64,000 nt of DNA from Sulfurimonas sediminis (GTDB taxonomy: Bacteria > Campylobacterota > Campylobacteria > Campylobacterales > Sulfurimonadaceae). The position numbers and the translations under genes are program-made. Positions 27,026-37,811 of this stretch are shown in pieces. The notes beneath the pieces were generated by a model. The model saw only the letters and a list, made by a program, of their open reading frames with translations. It searched no databases and was not told where the DNA came from. Where the stretch lies: contig NZ_CP041235.1 in the NCBI RefSeq assembly GCF_014905115.1, positions 1,054,001 to 1,118,000 of the forward strand, given 5' to 3'. Position 1 is the first letter of the stretch; the number at the start of each line of letters is the position of its first letter.

Positions 27026-27907
27026 TTAAACGAAGTCTACTTTTGCCAAGTGATGGTTGAGTCCAAGTTCGGCCGGAGTACAGCCAAGTGCAAGTCCAAC
27101 CATTTGCTGCATATGCAGTACAGGAAGTTCTACTTCACGACCGATTGCTTTACTTGCGTGCGCAGTCTGTGTATCAAGTTTAAGGTGACAAAGCGGACAT
27201 GGTGTTACCATCCAGTCAGCATTGCCATCCATTGCACCGGCAATAGCATTTCCCGTCAAAACTGCTGCAGTATGGGGTGCCTGCAATTCAACATGAAAAC
27301 CACAGCATTTGTTTTTTTCTTCATAATCAACAGTCTCTCCGCCACATGCAATGATTAAATCATCAAGTGAAGTAGGGTTATAAGGATTTTCTGCAGTTTT
27401 ATGTGTCTCATTTTGCAGTTCTGACGGACGTATATTATGGCATCCGTAAAAAGGTGCAATATTAAACTGGCTCAGAGGTGTGACAACCATCTCTTTAAGC
27501 TTATCAAGTCCAAAATCATCAATAATTGCATATAAAAAGTGTGTAACATTGGAAGTACCTTTATACTCAAGTCCAACTTCTGCAAGTTTTTCATTGACTT
27601 TTGCTTTGAGCTCTTCGTTGTTATCAAGTCTATGCTTTGTCATTGCGGTATTGAGCTGACATGTATTACAGATGGTTACCATAGTAAGTCCATGTTTTTC
27701 AGCATAGGCAATATTTCTGGCATTTAAAACCAAAGATAAAAAGTCATCATAGTCTTGAAGATGGGATGCGCCACAACATGAAGCCTCAGTCAGTTCTACA
27801 AGTTCTATTCCTAGTTTTTCAGCAACTGCTACAGTTGACATCATTTGCTCAGGTGTACTCTGTTTTGCCGTACATCCTGTAAAAAGTGCATATCTTAATT
27901 TTTCCAT
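27026..27907 (-). CDS. sdhE: SdhE-type membrane-associated subunit with CCG domains (succinate/fumarate oxidoreductase)
   Basis: A 293-residue protein with two cysteine-rich CCG repeats (SCCGASHLQDYD near residue 45 and KCCGFHVE near 200), as in heterodisulfide reductase subunit B and the SdhE/MfrE subunits of non-classical succinate:quinone oxidoreductases. These subunits carry an unusual iron-sulfur centre and replace the haem-b membrane anchor. It is the third gene of sdhA-sdhB-sdhE, with 10 bp between stop and start. It should link the complex to the membrane quinone pool. Confidence 0.85.
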   Translation of the reverse strand: MEKLRYALFTGCTAKQSTPEQMMSTVAVAEKLGIELVELTEASCCGASHLQDYDDFLSLVLNARNIAYAEKHGLTMVTICNTCQLNTAMTKHRLDNNEELKAKVNEKLAEVGLEYKGTSNVTHFLYAIIDDFGLDKLKEMVVTPLSQFNIAPFYGCHNIRPSELQNETHKTAENPYNPTSLDDLIIACGGETVDYEEKNKCCGFHVELQAPHTAAVLTGNAIAGAMDGNADWMVTPCPLCHLKLDTQTAHASKAIGREVELPVLHMQQMVGLALGCTPAELGLNHHLAKVDFV

Positions 27908-27917
27908 TCTTTGACTC

Positions 27918-28898
27918 CTAGAACTTTACAGTTGATGAAGATTTCACAAGTTTTTGAATCTCATCAAGATTTTCTGATTTTGTGATGCCCCATGGTGGAA
28001 CAATTTTTCCTTTTGTAAACATTTTAAATGCAACAGGTATATGTTTAACAATTGCAGGACCCTCAGAGTACAGAACAAGTCCACCCTCATCTAGTACACC
28101 ATTCTTTACAATAGATTTTTTAAAGCCGACGGCATGGCGCACTGCAACATTGTTTTTGGCGATGCCTTCCTGGAAAGCCATTTGGTGCAGTTTTGTAATT
28201 TTACCAATAGGATTAATCTCTTTTGGACAGGCTTCGGCACATTCAAAACATTTTACACAGTCCCAGACACCCTGTTTTTCTTCATTGACATCCGCGAGTC
28301 TTGATGTTGAATTGTCCCGTACATCGGCACTGAAGCGATATGCTGCTGCAAAAGCGGCAGGACCGAAAAAATCTTCATTGATTGCAACAGCAGGACAAGC
28401 ATAGTGACAAGCTCCACATTGGATACAAAGATCCGCTTCATCAAGCTTTTCGGCATCTTCAGGGGATACAAGGTTTTCAGATTCCGGGTTTTCATCAATA
28501 TCTGCAACAAGATATGGTGTGACCGCAGCGTGTTTTTCCCAAAAATCACCTTTATCTATAATCATGTCTTTGACAGCTCTTTTTGTGCTTAGCGGTTCAA
28601 TAACAAGTTCATTACCAAAAAGTTCTACCATATCATTCATACTCTCTTTACAGGCGAGCGTTGATCTTCCGTTTACTTTTATGGCACATGTCCCACAAAT
28701 ACCATGACGGCAACTTCTTCTGTATGAAAAACTTCCATCATGGTCCCATTTAATTCTATTTAATATATCTAATACAACTTCTTCTGAAGTAACTTCCATA
28801 TCATAGTTTTCATAGTATGGAAGATAGTCTTCATCAGCATTAAATCGAAATACTTTGAAGTTTACTTTTTGCGTAGTTATTTTATGTTCTATACTCAT
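27918..28898 (-). CDS. sdhB: Succinate dehydrogenase/fumarate reductase iron-sulfur subunit
   Basis: A 326-residue electron-transfer subunit. The [2Fe-2S] site is CRHGICGTC...C (C63, C68, C71, C83), followed by CIQCGACHYACP (158-169) for a [4Fe-4S] cluster. The third motif is CVKCFECAEACP (C214, C217, C220, C224). Classical enzymes bind a [3Fe-4S] cluster here because one cysteine is missing; this protein has all four, as described for SdhE-type enzymes. A second [4Fe-4S] cluster is therefore likely. Length exceeds E. coli SdhB (~238), with an extra C-terminal stretch. Confidence 0.92.
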   Translation of the reverse strand: MSIEHKITTQKVNFKVFRFNADEDYLPYYENYDMEVTSEEVVLDILNRIKWDHDGSFSYRRSCRHGICGTCAIKVNGRSTLACKESMNDMVELFGNELVIEPLSTKRAVKDMIIDKGDFWEKHAAVTPYLVADIDENPESENLVSPEDAEKLDEADLCIQCGACHYACPAVAINEDFFGPAAFAAAYRFSADVRDNSTSRLADVNEEKQGVWDCVKCFECAEACPKEINPIGKITKLHQMAFQEGIAKNNVAVRHAVGFKKSIVKNGVLDEGGLVLYSEGPAIVKHIPVAFKMFTKGKIVPPWGITKSENLDEIQKLVKSSSTVKF

Positions 28899-28907
28899 AA
28901 GTTATCC

Positions 28908-30620
28908 TTAGTAATTTCTTTCTTTGAGTTCATGTTTGCCAAGAACAACATCCATATAATCTAATGAAATATTTCCGTTTTTATCCATATATGCCATCGT
29001 GTGTTTGAGAAAATTTTCATCATCACGTTTTTCAAAATCTTCTCTGTAGTGTGCACCACGACTCTCTTCTCTGGCAATAGCACTCTCTACAATAAATAAA
29101 GAGTAATCAAGCATATGCCCGAACTCCAAAGCTTCCTGCAGTTCTGTGTTAAATACTTTTGATTTGTCTTTTATACGTACATTTTTAAATCTTTTACGAA
29201 GTTCTTTTACGGTGTCAATCGCGATTTGCAGAGTCTCTTTGCTTCTAAATGCTCCGGCATTTGCACTCATACACTGTTGCAACTCTTCTCTTAGGGCAGG
29301 TACGCTTTCATTTCCATTATTGTTAAGTAAAAATTCAATTTCTTTGAGTGCAGTTGTCGCATCTTCTTCACTTGCTTCACGAAGCTCGATGCTCTCTACA
29401 TCTTTTACCATTGTTTTACCTACGAAACGACCAAAGAGGAGGGCTTCAAGCACAGAATTTGCACCTAAGCGGTTTGCTCCGTGTACAGATACACAAGAAC
29501 ACTCACCTGCGGCATAAAAACCTTCTATAAATTCTTCATTGTTTTTACGGGCATGTCCGTCAATGTCTACAGGAATACCACCCATAGAGTAGTGTGCTGT
29601 AGCAGAAATCAAAATAGGCTCTTTTATCATATCGAGGCCTAAAAATGTCATCGCAAGTTCACGGAGTTCAGGAAGTTTATTCATAATCAGTTCTTTTCCA
29701 AGATGTGTTACGTCAAGATATACAGCATCTTTTCTCGGTCCGACACCACGGCCTTCTCTGATCTCATTTAAAATTGCGCGTGCAACAACATCACGTGATG
29801 CAAGTTCAAGAGCGTTTGGAGCATATTTTTCCATAAATCGTTCGCCTTTGGAGTTGTAAAGACGACCACCCTCACCACGAGCTGCTTCAGAAATTAAAAC
29901 ACCGTTTCCAGAAAGTCCTGATGGGTGAAACTGAACAAATTCCATGTCTTCAAGAGGAAGACCATGACGGGCTACAATTGAGAGTCCATCACCTGTATTT
30001 GCATGGGCATTTGAGTTTATTTTATATGCACGGGCATATCCGCCTGTTGCAAACATTACTGCTTTAGCATTGAAAATTGCTAGTTGCATGTCACGAATAT
30101 TAAAAGCAACGACTCCTGATACTTTACCGTCTTTATAAATGATGTCAGCTGCATACCATTCATCCCAAAATTTTACACCGACACGATATGCCTGTTCATA
30201 TACTGTTTGTAAAAGTGTTAACCCTGTTCTGTCTTTTGCAAAACAGGCACGAGGTGATGATTGTCCTCCAAAAGGACGCTGTGCAATCTTTCCGTCAGGT
30301 TTTCTGCTAAAAGCAGCACCCATTCTCTCTGCCCATCTGATTGTTTCAGGTGCATTTTTACACATAAATTCTACTGCGTCCTGATCTGCCAGATAGTCAG
30401 ATCCTTTTACCGTGTCAAATTCATGAAGTTCTACACTGTCTTCATCACTAAATGCTGCGTTGATTCCACCTTGAGCTGCACCGGAGTGACTTCTCAAAGG
30501 ATGTACCTTTGTTATAACAGCAACTTTTTTTCCTGCATTTTGCAATTCTCTTGCTGCTGCACATCCTGCGAGGCCTGCACCAACTATAATCGCATCGTAA
30601 GTATAAATAGGAATACTCAT
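28908..30620 (-). CDS. sdhA: Succinate dehydrogenase/fumarate reductase flavoprotein subunit
   Basis: A 570-residue FAD subunit interconverting succinate and fumarate. Dinucleotide-binding [14 protein letters not shown] (10-23), [10 protein letters not shown] with the FAD-linking His45, [21 protein letters not shown] with active-site residues, and [10 protein letters not shown] are present. No Tat or Sec signal precedes them, so the enzyme faces the cytoplasm, unlike periplasmic MfrA of Wolinella and Campylobacter. In a reductive-TCA-cycle organism it would run as fumarate reductase (inference). ATG 30620 behind AAGGATG is preferred to a TTG at 30635. Confidence 0.93.
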   Translation of the reverse strand: MSIPIYTYDAIIVGAGLAGCAAARELQNAGKKVAVITKVHPLRSHSGAAQGGINAAFSDEDSVELHEFDTVKGSDYLADQDAVEFMCKNAPETIRWAERMGAAFSRKPDGKIAQRPFGGQSSPRACFAKDRTGLTLLQTVYEQAYRVGVKFWDEWYAADIIYKDGKVSGVVAFNIRDMQLAIFNAKAVMFATGGYARAYKINSNAHANTGDGLSIVARHGLPLEDMEFVQFHPSGLSGNGVLISEAARGEGGRLYNSKGERFMEKYAPNALELASRDVVARAILNEIREGRGVGPRKDAVYLDVTHLGKELIMNKLPELRELAMTFLGLDMIKEPILISATAHYSMGGIPVDIDGHARKNNEEFIEGFYAAGECSCVSVHGANRLGANSVLEALLFGRFVGKTMVKDVESIELREASEEDATTALKEIEFLLNNNGNESVPALREELQQCMSANAGAFRSKETLQIAIDTVKELRKRFKNVRIKDKSKVFNTELQEALEFGHMLDYSLFIVESAIAREESRGAHYREDFEKRDDENFLKHTMAYMDKNGNISLDYMDVVLGKHELKERNY

Positions 30621-30745
30621 TAACCCATCCTTCAATAAAGAACTAAAATAATGCTGATTATAGCGTGAATAGTCTTAGGCTAGGTTAAATGCAGTATTTG
30701 TTTTTGTGAAGTTTGTGTTTGTTACTATTTGAGACATGTGACTCT

Positions 30746-31957
30746 CTATATGCCTCTTTGGGCTAAGTCTCTTAGTTGGAAAATTCTATTGTTTCCTGTT
30801 GTTTTTGCATATTCTAAAATTTCTTTTGCCTGCTTTATTGCCTCTTCAAGTGAAGTGTTGTTTGGCTTGATAACAAATCCGCCTGTAACAGTTATATGTA
30901 TAGGACCGTGACCGGGTGCATTAAATTTGAGTTCAGAAATACTCTCTCGTATTATTTCCATATCTTTGAAAAGTTGTTCTTTTGATGAGCGTGAAAGAAC
31001 GACTGTAAACTGGTTATAGTCCGTTCTCGCAATGACATCTATGGGTTGCTCATGCAAAGAAATAGTGTAGGCGACTTTGCGCAGTATTGCCTGTGTGATT
31101 TCCTGGGTAAAAGCCCTGTTGGATTTTGAAAAATTATCCACCTCAAGAATACTCACCGCTGTAAAGTTGCTGTCTTTGAGCCCTTTTTTCGCTCCATAAG
31201 AGTTTACAAGACCTTTGTAGTTGTTTATTTCTGTTACCGGATCAAGCATGGTAGGATTGTTCTGAACAACAGTTTTCCTGTTCATCCTCAGTGCAATAGC
31301 GTCAGCCTCGAGTGAAAAAATTTCATAATCGCTTTTAGTTTTATCAACCTGAAACAGGTACTCAATATCCTGTAAAATGGCCGTCAGCATTTTTCTGTAC
31401 CAAAATGTTGCAAATAAAATAAGGAAAAAAGTGATAATTACCAGAATTTTTACAATATCAAATTTTTGCTGATTATAGGTCAGACTTTTAAACAGCATAG
31501 TATCTATCTGTTGTATTATTTCATTCAGTGATTTGTCCAATTCTGCTTTTGCTTTTTTTGCAAGTTTTTTATTTTTTGATCCAACATAATATGTATGTGC
31601 CGCATTGTTAAATTTGTCGGTTAACACAGAAAGTTTTTGCAAGTCATCAAAATACTCTTTTTCATTTCTAAGTATATATCTGTCTGTAATGTTGTATTTA
31701 TAAAGCATTTTCAGTTTGTCGATCTCTTGATGCAGTTGCGTGCTTTTTCCGTTAAACTGTATAAGTGCCAGTTCTATATCGTCCGTATCCAAGCGTGTGA
31801 GTGTTTGAATAATCTTTTTTTGATTGTTCAAATTATTGATTTTATCAAAAGAAAGTTGTTCTTCAAATGTAAGCAAAACAGCCAAAGAAGCCAAAAAAAA
31901 GATAAAAAGCAGATAAAACTTCAAATGTTCAAAGATTCTTTTAATAGAATATTTCAT
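30746..31957 (-). CDS. Membrane sensor protein with degenerate GGDEF domain
   Basis: A 403-residue protein: transmembrane helix (about 12-30), periplasmic helical sensor region (about 31-165), second transmembrane helix (about 168-188), then a GGDEF-fold domain (about 235-395; LDPVTEINNYKGLVNSYG, ISILEVDNFSKSN-like). The signature GG[DE]EF loop is replaced by RTDYNQF at about residues 311-317, so diguanylate cyclase activity is unlikely. It may bind nucleotide or act through protein contacts. The gene is divergent from thiL. Confidence 0.8.
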   Translation of the reverse strand: MKYSIKRIFEHLKFYLLFIFFLASLAVLLTFEEQLSFDKINNLNNQKKIIQTLTRLDTDDIELALIQFNGKSTQLHQEIDKLKMLYKYNITDRYILRNEKEYFDDLQKLSVLTDKFNNAAHTYYVGSKNKKLAKKAKAELDKSLNEIIQQIDTMLFKSLTYNQQKFDIVKILVIITFFLILFATFWYRKMLTAILQDIEYLFQVDKTKSDYEIFSLEADAIALRMNRKTVVQNNPTMLDPVTEINNYKGLVNSYGAKKGLKDSNFTAVSILEVDNFSKSNRAFTQEITQAILRKVAYTISLHEQPIDVIARTDYNQFTVVLSRSSKEQLFKDMEIIRESISELKFNAPGHGPIHITVTGGFVIKPNNTSLEEAIKQAKEILEYAKTTGNNRIFQLRDLAQRGI

Positions 31958-32039
31958 AGTATGTTTTTCCTAATAATGTTATAATTACCCTATATTATAT
32001 CGGCAGTAATTAATATATGCTTAATAAAAAGAAGTCTTA

Positions 32040-32858
32040 TTGAATTTAGAAAATTATTTTATATCACAATTTAACAGTAAACACATTGGCGACGACGGTG
32101 CATTGATTGACAATGTTGTCTATTCCAAAGATGCATTTTTTGAAAACGTGCACTTTAAACGCAGCTGGATGAGTTGTTTCCAGATTGCTAAAAAAGCAAT
32201 GCTGGTAAATATTTCTGATGCGTTTGCAATGAATGCAGTGCCGAAATATGCACTTTTAAGTGTCGCAATGCCAAAAAATATGACAAAAGCAGAAATAAAA
32301 GATTTGGCTGAGGGATTTAAATCAATAGCAAAGCAGTACAATATAGAAATTATCGGCGGTGATACAATCAGTAATACAAAGCTTGATATCACTGTAACTA
32401 TTATTTCCAAAACAAAAAAACCACTCTTGCGTACCAGAGTCAGAGAAAATTATCTTTTTGCTTTTACCGGGGAGCTTGGGCGTTCGGCAAATGATTTGAA
32501 AAAACTGCAAAACCTAGGAAAAATCCACAAAAAATCAAAATTTGTTCATATCAGGTTAAGAAATGATTTTGTCACCAAAAGTATAAATGTTTTAAAAGCG
32601 GGTATGGATATATCGGATGGTTTATGCAGTGATTTGGGTAAAATGGCATCACTGAACAAAACAGGCGTGCAGTTTATAAAAAAAATACCTAAGCATATTA
32701 CATGTAGCGGGGAAGAGTATGAAATGCTGATTGCTTTTGATGCCAGAGATCTTAAAAAAGTCAAAATGTATGCCAGACAAACCAGAACAAAACTGACAGT
32801 TTTTGCAAAAGCTGTCAGAAACAAATATACAAACAGATGTAAAGCACATCATTTTTAA
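32040..32858 (+). CDS. thiL: Thiamine-monophosphate kinase
   Basis: Phosphorylates thiamine monophosphate to the active diphosphate. The 272-residue protein has IGDDGALID near the start, VNISDAFAMNAVPKYALLS, a conserved GGDT motif (IIGGDTISNTKLDITVT) and GMDISDGLCSDLGKM. Length is short compared with E. coli (325) but fits Campylobacterota. The start is TTG at 32040; no ATG fits the conserved N-terminus. It lies 13 bp before truD. Confidence 0.9.
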   Translation: MNLENYFISQFNSKHIGDDGALIDNVVYSKDAFFENVHFKRSWMSCFQIAKKAMLVNISDAFAMNAVPKYALLSVAMPKNMTKAEIKDLAEGFKSIAKQYNIEIIGGDTISNTKLDITVTIISKTKKPLLRTRVRENYLFAFTGELGRSANDLKKLQNLGKIHKKSKFVHIRLRNDFVTKSINVLKAGMDISDGLCSDLGKMASLNKTGVQFIKKIPKHITCSGEEYEMLIAFDARDLKKVKMYARQTRTKLTVFAKAVRNKYTNRCKAHHF

Positions 32859-32871
32859 GGAACAGAGAAAT

Positions 32872-33948
32872 ATGGACAGATTTTATTCACTTGCGCATGC
32901 AAGTATTGATTTTCACTTTAAACAGACTCCCCGTGATTTTGTAGTTGAGGAGATACCTTTATATGAATTTTCGGGAGAAGGGGAGCATTTAATACTGCAG
33001 GTAAGAAAGAAGAACCTCTCTACAAACGAAATGATAGGACAAATTGCCCGTTATCTGGGTATAAAAAATAAAGAAATAGGCTATGCGGGGCTTAAAGATA
33101 AAAATGCCATGACAGTGCAGTATATCTCTTTGCATAAAAAATATGAAGAGGCTTTGGAAAATTTTAATTTTGACGGAATAAAAATTCTTTCAAAAACCTA
33201 TCATAACAACAAGTTGAGAATAGGGCATCTAAAAGGCAATCGTTTTTATATAAAACTGAAAAAGGTCAATCCTACAAGCGCTGAAAAAATTGATGAAGCA
33301 TTAAAAAATATAGACAAATTCGGGTTGCCGAATTTTTTCGGGTATCAAAGATTCGGAAATGACGGAGATAACCATATTCTGGGAGAAAAATTGGCAAAAG
33401 GAGAGGCAAGAGAACGCAATCCGAGAGTCAAACGCCTTTTGATAAATGCCTATCAGAGTTATCTGTTTAATCTTTGGCTCTCAAGAAGACTTGAGATCAA
33501 TACGCTTGTGAACAGTTTTAAGGCGCAAGAGATTGAGAGTCTGTTAAATATGCCAAACGAAGAAGTTAAAAAGATGAAAGAGCAGAAGCATCCTTTTAAA
33601 CTTATCAGTGGTGATGTCATGGAACACTATCCGCACGGAAGACTTTTTGACTTTGAAGGCGCCAAAGAAGATTTAGAAAGATTTAATGCACGCGACATCT
33701 CTGTTACAGGACTTTTATGCGGGAAAAAAGTACGCCATGCCACAGAAATTGCAGGAGAGATTGAAAAAGACTATGATGATGAAATCAACGCTGACGGGGC
33801 AAGACGCTATGCCTGGGTCTTTCCAACAGAGATAGAAGGGCGTTTCAACAAACAAGAAGCACAGTATGAAATGAACTTTACACTCCCTAAAGGTTCATAT
33901 GCCACAGTTTTAATAGAAGAAATTGCAAAAAGGAAAATAAATGAATAA
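32872..33948 (+). CDS. truD: tRNA pseudouridine(13) synthase TruD
   Basis: A 358-residue pseudouridine synthase of the TruD family, modifying U13 of tRNA. Motifs are the N-terminal FKQTPRDFVVEEIPLYEFSG, the catalytic-Asp block IGYAGLKDKNAMTVQY (about 77-92) and NFFGYQRFG. ATG 32872 follows AAGGAACAGAGAAAT; the frame is open upstream but that part overlaps thiL. It overlaps psd by 8 bp. Confidence 0.94.
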   Translation: MDRFYSLAHASIDFHFKQTPRDFVVEEIPLYEFSGEGEHLILQVRKKNLSTNEMIGQIARYLGIKNKEIGYAGLKDKNAMTVQYISLHKKYEEALENFNFDGIKILSKTYHNNKLRIGHLKGNRFYIKLKKVNPTSAEKIDEALKNIDKFGLPNFFGYQRFGNDGDNHILGEKLAKGEARERNPRVKRLLINAYQSYLFNLWLSRRLEINTLVNSFKAQEIESLLNMPNEEVKKMKEQKHPFKLISGDVMEHYPHGRLFDFEGAKEDLERFNARDISVTGLLCGKKVRHATEIAGEIEKDYDDEINADGARRYAWVFPTEIEGRFNKQEAQYEMNFTLPKGSYATVLIEEIAKRKINE

Positions 33949-34768
33949 GAGACATATCACATCAGCCGTATCACAACTGTTCGGTAAATTTGCAAATAAA
34001 GAGTTTCCGCACTGGTTTCAAAAAATTGTAAACTATTCTTATGTAAAACTGATGGGACTCGATATGAGTGAATTCCATGACCCTGGTACATACAAGAGTT
34101 TGAATGCGCTTTTTACCAGAAAATTAAAGGAACCGAGAAAATTTTCTCTTGATGCTGAGGACTTTATTGCTCCTTGTGATTCTCTTATTACAGAGTGTGG
34201 AAACTTAATTGAAGATTATGCTTTACAAATCAAAGGCATGCGTTATAAAACGGATGATTTTCTTGGAAAAAGTTTTACCCAGGAAGAAAAAGCTTTTGTT
34301 CATAACGGAGAATTTATAAATTTTTATCTTTCTCCAAAAGACTACCATCGGTATCATATTCCGATGAATCTGCAGGTACTTAAAGCTGTACACATTCCGG
34401 GAAAATTTTATCCTGTCAATATCTCTTCGTTGAAAAAACGTTTGAATCTTTTTATAGAAAATGAGAGAGTTGTGCTGCTGTGTAAGACACAAGAAGGAAA
34501 ATATTTTTACATTATCCTTGTGAGTGCATTGAATGTCGGCGTTATGAAAATAAGTTTTGAACCGCGTATACAGACAAATGCAGATGTACAAGAAGAGCAG
34601 GTGTATGAGTTTGAAAACCTTTATCTTGACAAAGGTAAAGATTTTGGCTGTTTTGAAATGGGTTCTACCATTGTCATACTGGCCCAAGAAGATATGTTGG
34701 AGCTTTTAGTCAAAGAAAATGACAAAGTAAAATTTGGAGATACAATAGCAAAATATAATTTTAAATAA
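33941..34768 (+). CDS. psd: Phosphatidylserine decarboxylase proenzyme
   Basis: Makes phosphatidylethanolamine from phosphatidylserine. The 275-residue proenzyme has the self-cleavage motif MGST (in GCFEMGSTIVIL near residue 240), whose serine becomes the pyruvoyl group, and the conserved histidine block LSPKDYHRYHIP. It supplies the phosphoethanolamine donor lipid used by the EptA-like enzyme at 10.9 kb. It is the last gene of thiL-truD-psd; no clear terminator separates it from the nap promoter. Confidence 0.95.
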   Translation: MNKRHITSAVSQLFGKFANKEFPHWFQKIVNYSYVKLMGLDMSEFHDPGTYKSLNALFTRKLKEPRKFSLDAEDFIAPCDSLITECGNLIEDYALQIKGMRYKTDDFLGKSFTQEEKAFVHNGEFINFYLSPKDYHRYHIPMNLQVLKAVHIPGKFYPVNISSLKKRLNLFIENERVVLLCKTQEGKYFYIILVSALNVGVMKISFEPRIQTNADVQEEQVYEFENLYLDKGKDFGCFEMGSTIVILAQEDMLELLVKENDKVKFGDTIAKYNFK

Positions 34769-34831
34769 TATTTTATATTTCTGTTACCAATATACTCACA
34801 TGTACTAATGTCTTTTACTTTTCTTAAATTC

Positions 34832-34873
34832 TTGATTTAAATCAATAGTTTATAATTATTTGAGTGCTATTAT
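34832..34873 (+). promoter_or_regulatory. FNR-type class II promoter of the nap operon
   Basis: Perfect box TTGATTTAAATCAA at 34832-34845 and extended -10 TGCTATTAT (hexamer 34868-34873). The box centre lies 29.5 bp before the -10, i.e. at about -41.5, with a predicted start near 34880 and a leader of about 65 nt to the napA ATG. Confidence 0.82.
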
Positions 34874-34944
34874 TAAAATGTTAATAAACATAAGAGAGAA
34901 CATTGTAAAGTGTTTAACTACTTTAATAATAGTGAGGAGAAAAT

Positions 34945-37794
34945 ATGTCACTTTCAAGAAGAGAATTTCTTAAAAGTTCAGCGGCAGCTTCTGCAGCAGC
35001 GGCTATCGGTATGAGTGTACCGGCAGAACTGAATGCAGCAGCAGCGAAAGCTGAAAATAATTGGAGATGGGACAAGGCAGCTTGTCGTTTCTGTGGTACC
35101 GGTTGCGGAATTATGCTTGCAACTACGGGAGATGGTAAAGAGAGAAAAATTGTTGCGGTAAAAGGGGATCCTGCTGCACCGGTTAACCGTGGTCTTAATT
35201 GTATTAAAGGTTACTTTAATGCGAAAATTATGTATGGTGCGGACAGACTGACACAGCCGCTTCTTCGTGTAAACGACAAAGGCGAATTTGACAAAAAAGG
35301 AAAGTTTGCACCGGTTTCATGGAAACGAGCGTATGATGAGATGGAAAAAAACATCAGAAAAGCACTCAAAGAAAAAGGACCTGAAGGGGTCGCTGTATTT
35401 GCTTCGGGTCAATATACGATTATGGAAGGATATGCTGCACAAAAGATGATGAAAGGCGGATTCCGATCCAATGCGATTGACCCGAATGCCCGTCACTGTA
35501 TGGCATCTGCGGTTGTCGGATTTTACCAGACATTCGGTATAGATGAGCCGTCTGGATGTTATGATGATATCGAACTGACAGACACCATTGTAACCTGGGG
35601 TTCAAACATGGCGGAGATGCACCCGATTTTGTGGTCTCGTGTAACAGACAGAAAACTTTCAGATCCTGAACGTGTAAAAGTTGTCAATATTCAGACATAT
35701 ACACACCGTACCTGCGATTTGGGTGACTTTAACATCATCTTTAGACCAAATACCGACCTTGCATTATGGAACTATCTTGCTCGTGAGATTGTGTACAATC
35801 ATCCAGAAGCCATTGATTGGGATTTCATCAAGAAAAATATTATTTTTGCAGCGGGTCCTGTAAATATCGGATACGGTTTCAGACGTGCAGGTGAAAAATC
35901 TGTTACTCCGGTAAGACCTGACGGCAGTGCCGGAAAATATGATGCAAAAGAGATGGAAATATACAATAAAGAGATGAGTAAGGTTGTCTCAGAACTCGAA
36001 GGTCCTGCACTGGAGCCATATGGTTACAAAGCCGGTGACACTATGAAAAACACTGCCGGTACTTTAAAACACTGGGAAATTTCTTTTGAAGAGTATAAAA
36101 AATCTTTAGAACCATATACACTGGAATATACGGCAAAACTTTGTAAGGGTGATCCTGAAGAATCACTTGACAGCTTTAAGAAAAAGTTGCAGGATCTGGC
36201 AGCGCTTTACATTGAAAAAGACAGAAAAGTTGTCAGTTTCTGGACAATGGGTATGAATCAACATACACGTGGAACATGGGATAATACACTTTCATACAAT
36301 GTTCACTTTATGTTAAACAAACAGGCACGCCCTGGTTCGGGAGCATTCTCATTGACAGGTCAGCCTTCAGCCTGTGGTACGGCTCGTGAAGTCGGTACGT
36401 TTGCACACAGACTGCCTGCAGATATGATGGTAAAAAATCCAAAACACAGAGCGATTACAGAAAAAGGCTGGCACATTCCTGCAGGTACACTAAACCCTGT
36501 CGGTAATCAGCATATTATGAAAATCCACAGAGATATTGAAGACGGTGTTGTAAAATTTGCATGGGTCAACGTATGTAATGCGTATCAAGATTCTGCCAAT
36601 GCAAAACACTGGATTAAAGCGGCTCGTGAGATGGATAACTTCATCGTAACCTCAGACGGATATCCGGGAATTTCTGCAATGGTATCTGATTTGATTTTAC
36701 CATCTGCGATGATTTATGAAAAATGGGGCGCATACGGAAATGCAGAACGCCGTTCACAGCACTGGAGACAACAGGTTCTTCCTGTAGGTGATGCGATGAG
36801 TGATACCTGGCAGTGGGTAGAGCTTTCAAAAAGATTTACCGTAGATGATTTGTGGGGACCTTATACACTGAGAAACGGGAAAAAACTTGCTGATGTAAGA
36901 GAAAAAGCCTATGCAATGGGGTATAAACCAGATACAACTATGTATGAAATTCTTTTTGGAAATGAAAGAGCGAAGAAAAACTATCCATTGGCATTGGATC
37001 AGTTCCCTCAAAAAGGGTATGACAATTCCGAATGTCTCGGTGATGCAAGAAATGTTGTCGGAAGTGACGGTAAAGTTTTCAAAGGCTACGGCTTTATGAT
37101 TCACCAGTACCTTTGGGAGGAGTATGCATCATTTGGTCGTGGACATGGTCATGACTTGGCAGATTTTGTTACCTACCACAAAGTTCGTGGTCTTAAATGG
37201 CCTGTAGTTAACGGTAAAGAGACTGCATGGAGGTTTAATGTCAAATTTGATCCGTATGCAGCCAAACATGCCAAAGAAAACGGTAGAGGCAGTGAATTTG
37301 CATTCTATGGTCCACTTGCCAAAGCATTACCGGCAGGTAATTTAACCGGTGTTATAGACAAAAAGAAAAAACCATTGACAGACAAAGCAAAAATCTTTGC
37401 TCGTCCGTATATGGATCCACCGGAAATGCCAGATGAAAATTATGACTTATGGTTGTGTACAGGACGTGTGCTTGAACACTGGCACTCTGGAACAATGACG
37501 ATGCGTGTACCAGAGTTGTACCGTGCTGTTCCTGAAGCACTTGTCTATATGAATCCTAAAACTGCCGAGGAAAGAGGACTCAAAGATAATGATTTATGTT
37601 GGGTTGAATCTCGTCGTGGCAGAGTAAGAGCACGTGTTGAGACGCGTGGACGTAACAGACCGCCAAAACCTTTGGTATTTGTACCATGGTTTGACGAGCG
37701 TGTGTTTATTAATAAAGTAACATTGGATCAAACCTGTCCTATGTCAAAACAGACAGACTTTAAAAAATGTGCTGTAAAAATTTATAAAGCTTAA
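34945..37794 (+). CDS. napA: Periplasmic nitrate reductase catalytic subunit NapA
   Basis: Reduces nitrate to nitrite in the periplasm. In 949 residues: a Tat signal (SRREFLK at 4-10 plus an Ala-rich core), a [4Fe-4S] site CRFCGTGC with C47, C50, C54 and C86, and the molybdenum-ligand Cys185 in [12 protein letters not shown]. The Mo-bisMGD domains follow. Length fits the long Campylobacterota NapA. GAGGAGA precedes the ATG. It heads napAGHBFL-PAS-D and needs the Mo-cofactor enzyme encoded by mogA at 24.2 kb. Confidence 0.97.
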   Translation: MSLSRREFLKSSAAASAAAAIGMSVPAELNAAAAKAENNWRWDKAACRFCGTGCGIMLATTGDGKERKIVAVKGDPAAPVNRGLNCIKGYFNAKIMYGADRLTQPLLRVNDKGEFDKKGKFAPVSWKRAYDEMEKNIRKALKEKGPEGVAVFASGQYTIMEGYAAQKMMKGGFRSNAIDPNARHCMASAVVGFYQTFGIDEPSGCYDDIELTDTIVTWGSNMAEMHPILWSRVTDRKLSDPERVKVVNIQTYTHRTCDLGDFNIIFRPNTDLALWNYLAREIVYNHPEAIDWDFIKKNIIFAAGPVNIGYGFRRAGEKSVTPVRPDGSAGKYDAKEMEIYNKEMSKVVSELEGPALEPYGYKAGDTMKNTAGTLKHWEISFEEYKKSLEPYTLEYTAKLCKGDPEESLDSFKKKLQDLAALYIEKDRKVVSFWTMGMNQHTRGTWDNTLSYNVHFMLNKQARPGSGAFSLTGQPSACGTAREVGTFAHRLPADMMVKNPKHRAITEKGWHIPAGTLNPVGNQHIMKIHRDIEDGVVKFAWVNVCNAYQDSANAKHWIKAAREMDNFIVTSDGYPGISAMVSDLILPSAMIYEKWGAYGNAERRSQHWRQQVLPVGDAMSDTWQWVELSKRFTVDDLWGPYTLRNGKKLADVREKAYAMGYKPDTTMYEILFGNERAKKNYPLALDQFPQKGYDNSECLGDARNVVGSDGKVFKGYGFMIHQYLWEEYASFGRGHGHDLADFVTYHKVRGLKWPVVNGKETAWRFNVKFDPYAAKHAKENGRGSEFAFYGPLAKALPAGNLTGVIDKKKKPLTDKAKIFARPYMDPPEMPDENYDLWLCTGRVLEHWHSGTMTMRVPELYRAVPEALVYMNPKTAEERGLKDNDLCWVESRRGRVRARVETRGRNRPPKPLVFVPWFDERVFINKVTLDQTCPMSKQTDFKKCAVKIYKA

Positions 37795-37811
37795 ACAATA
37801 AAGAATTTACA

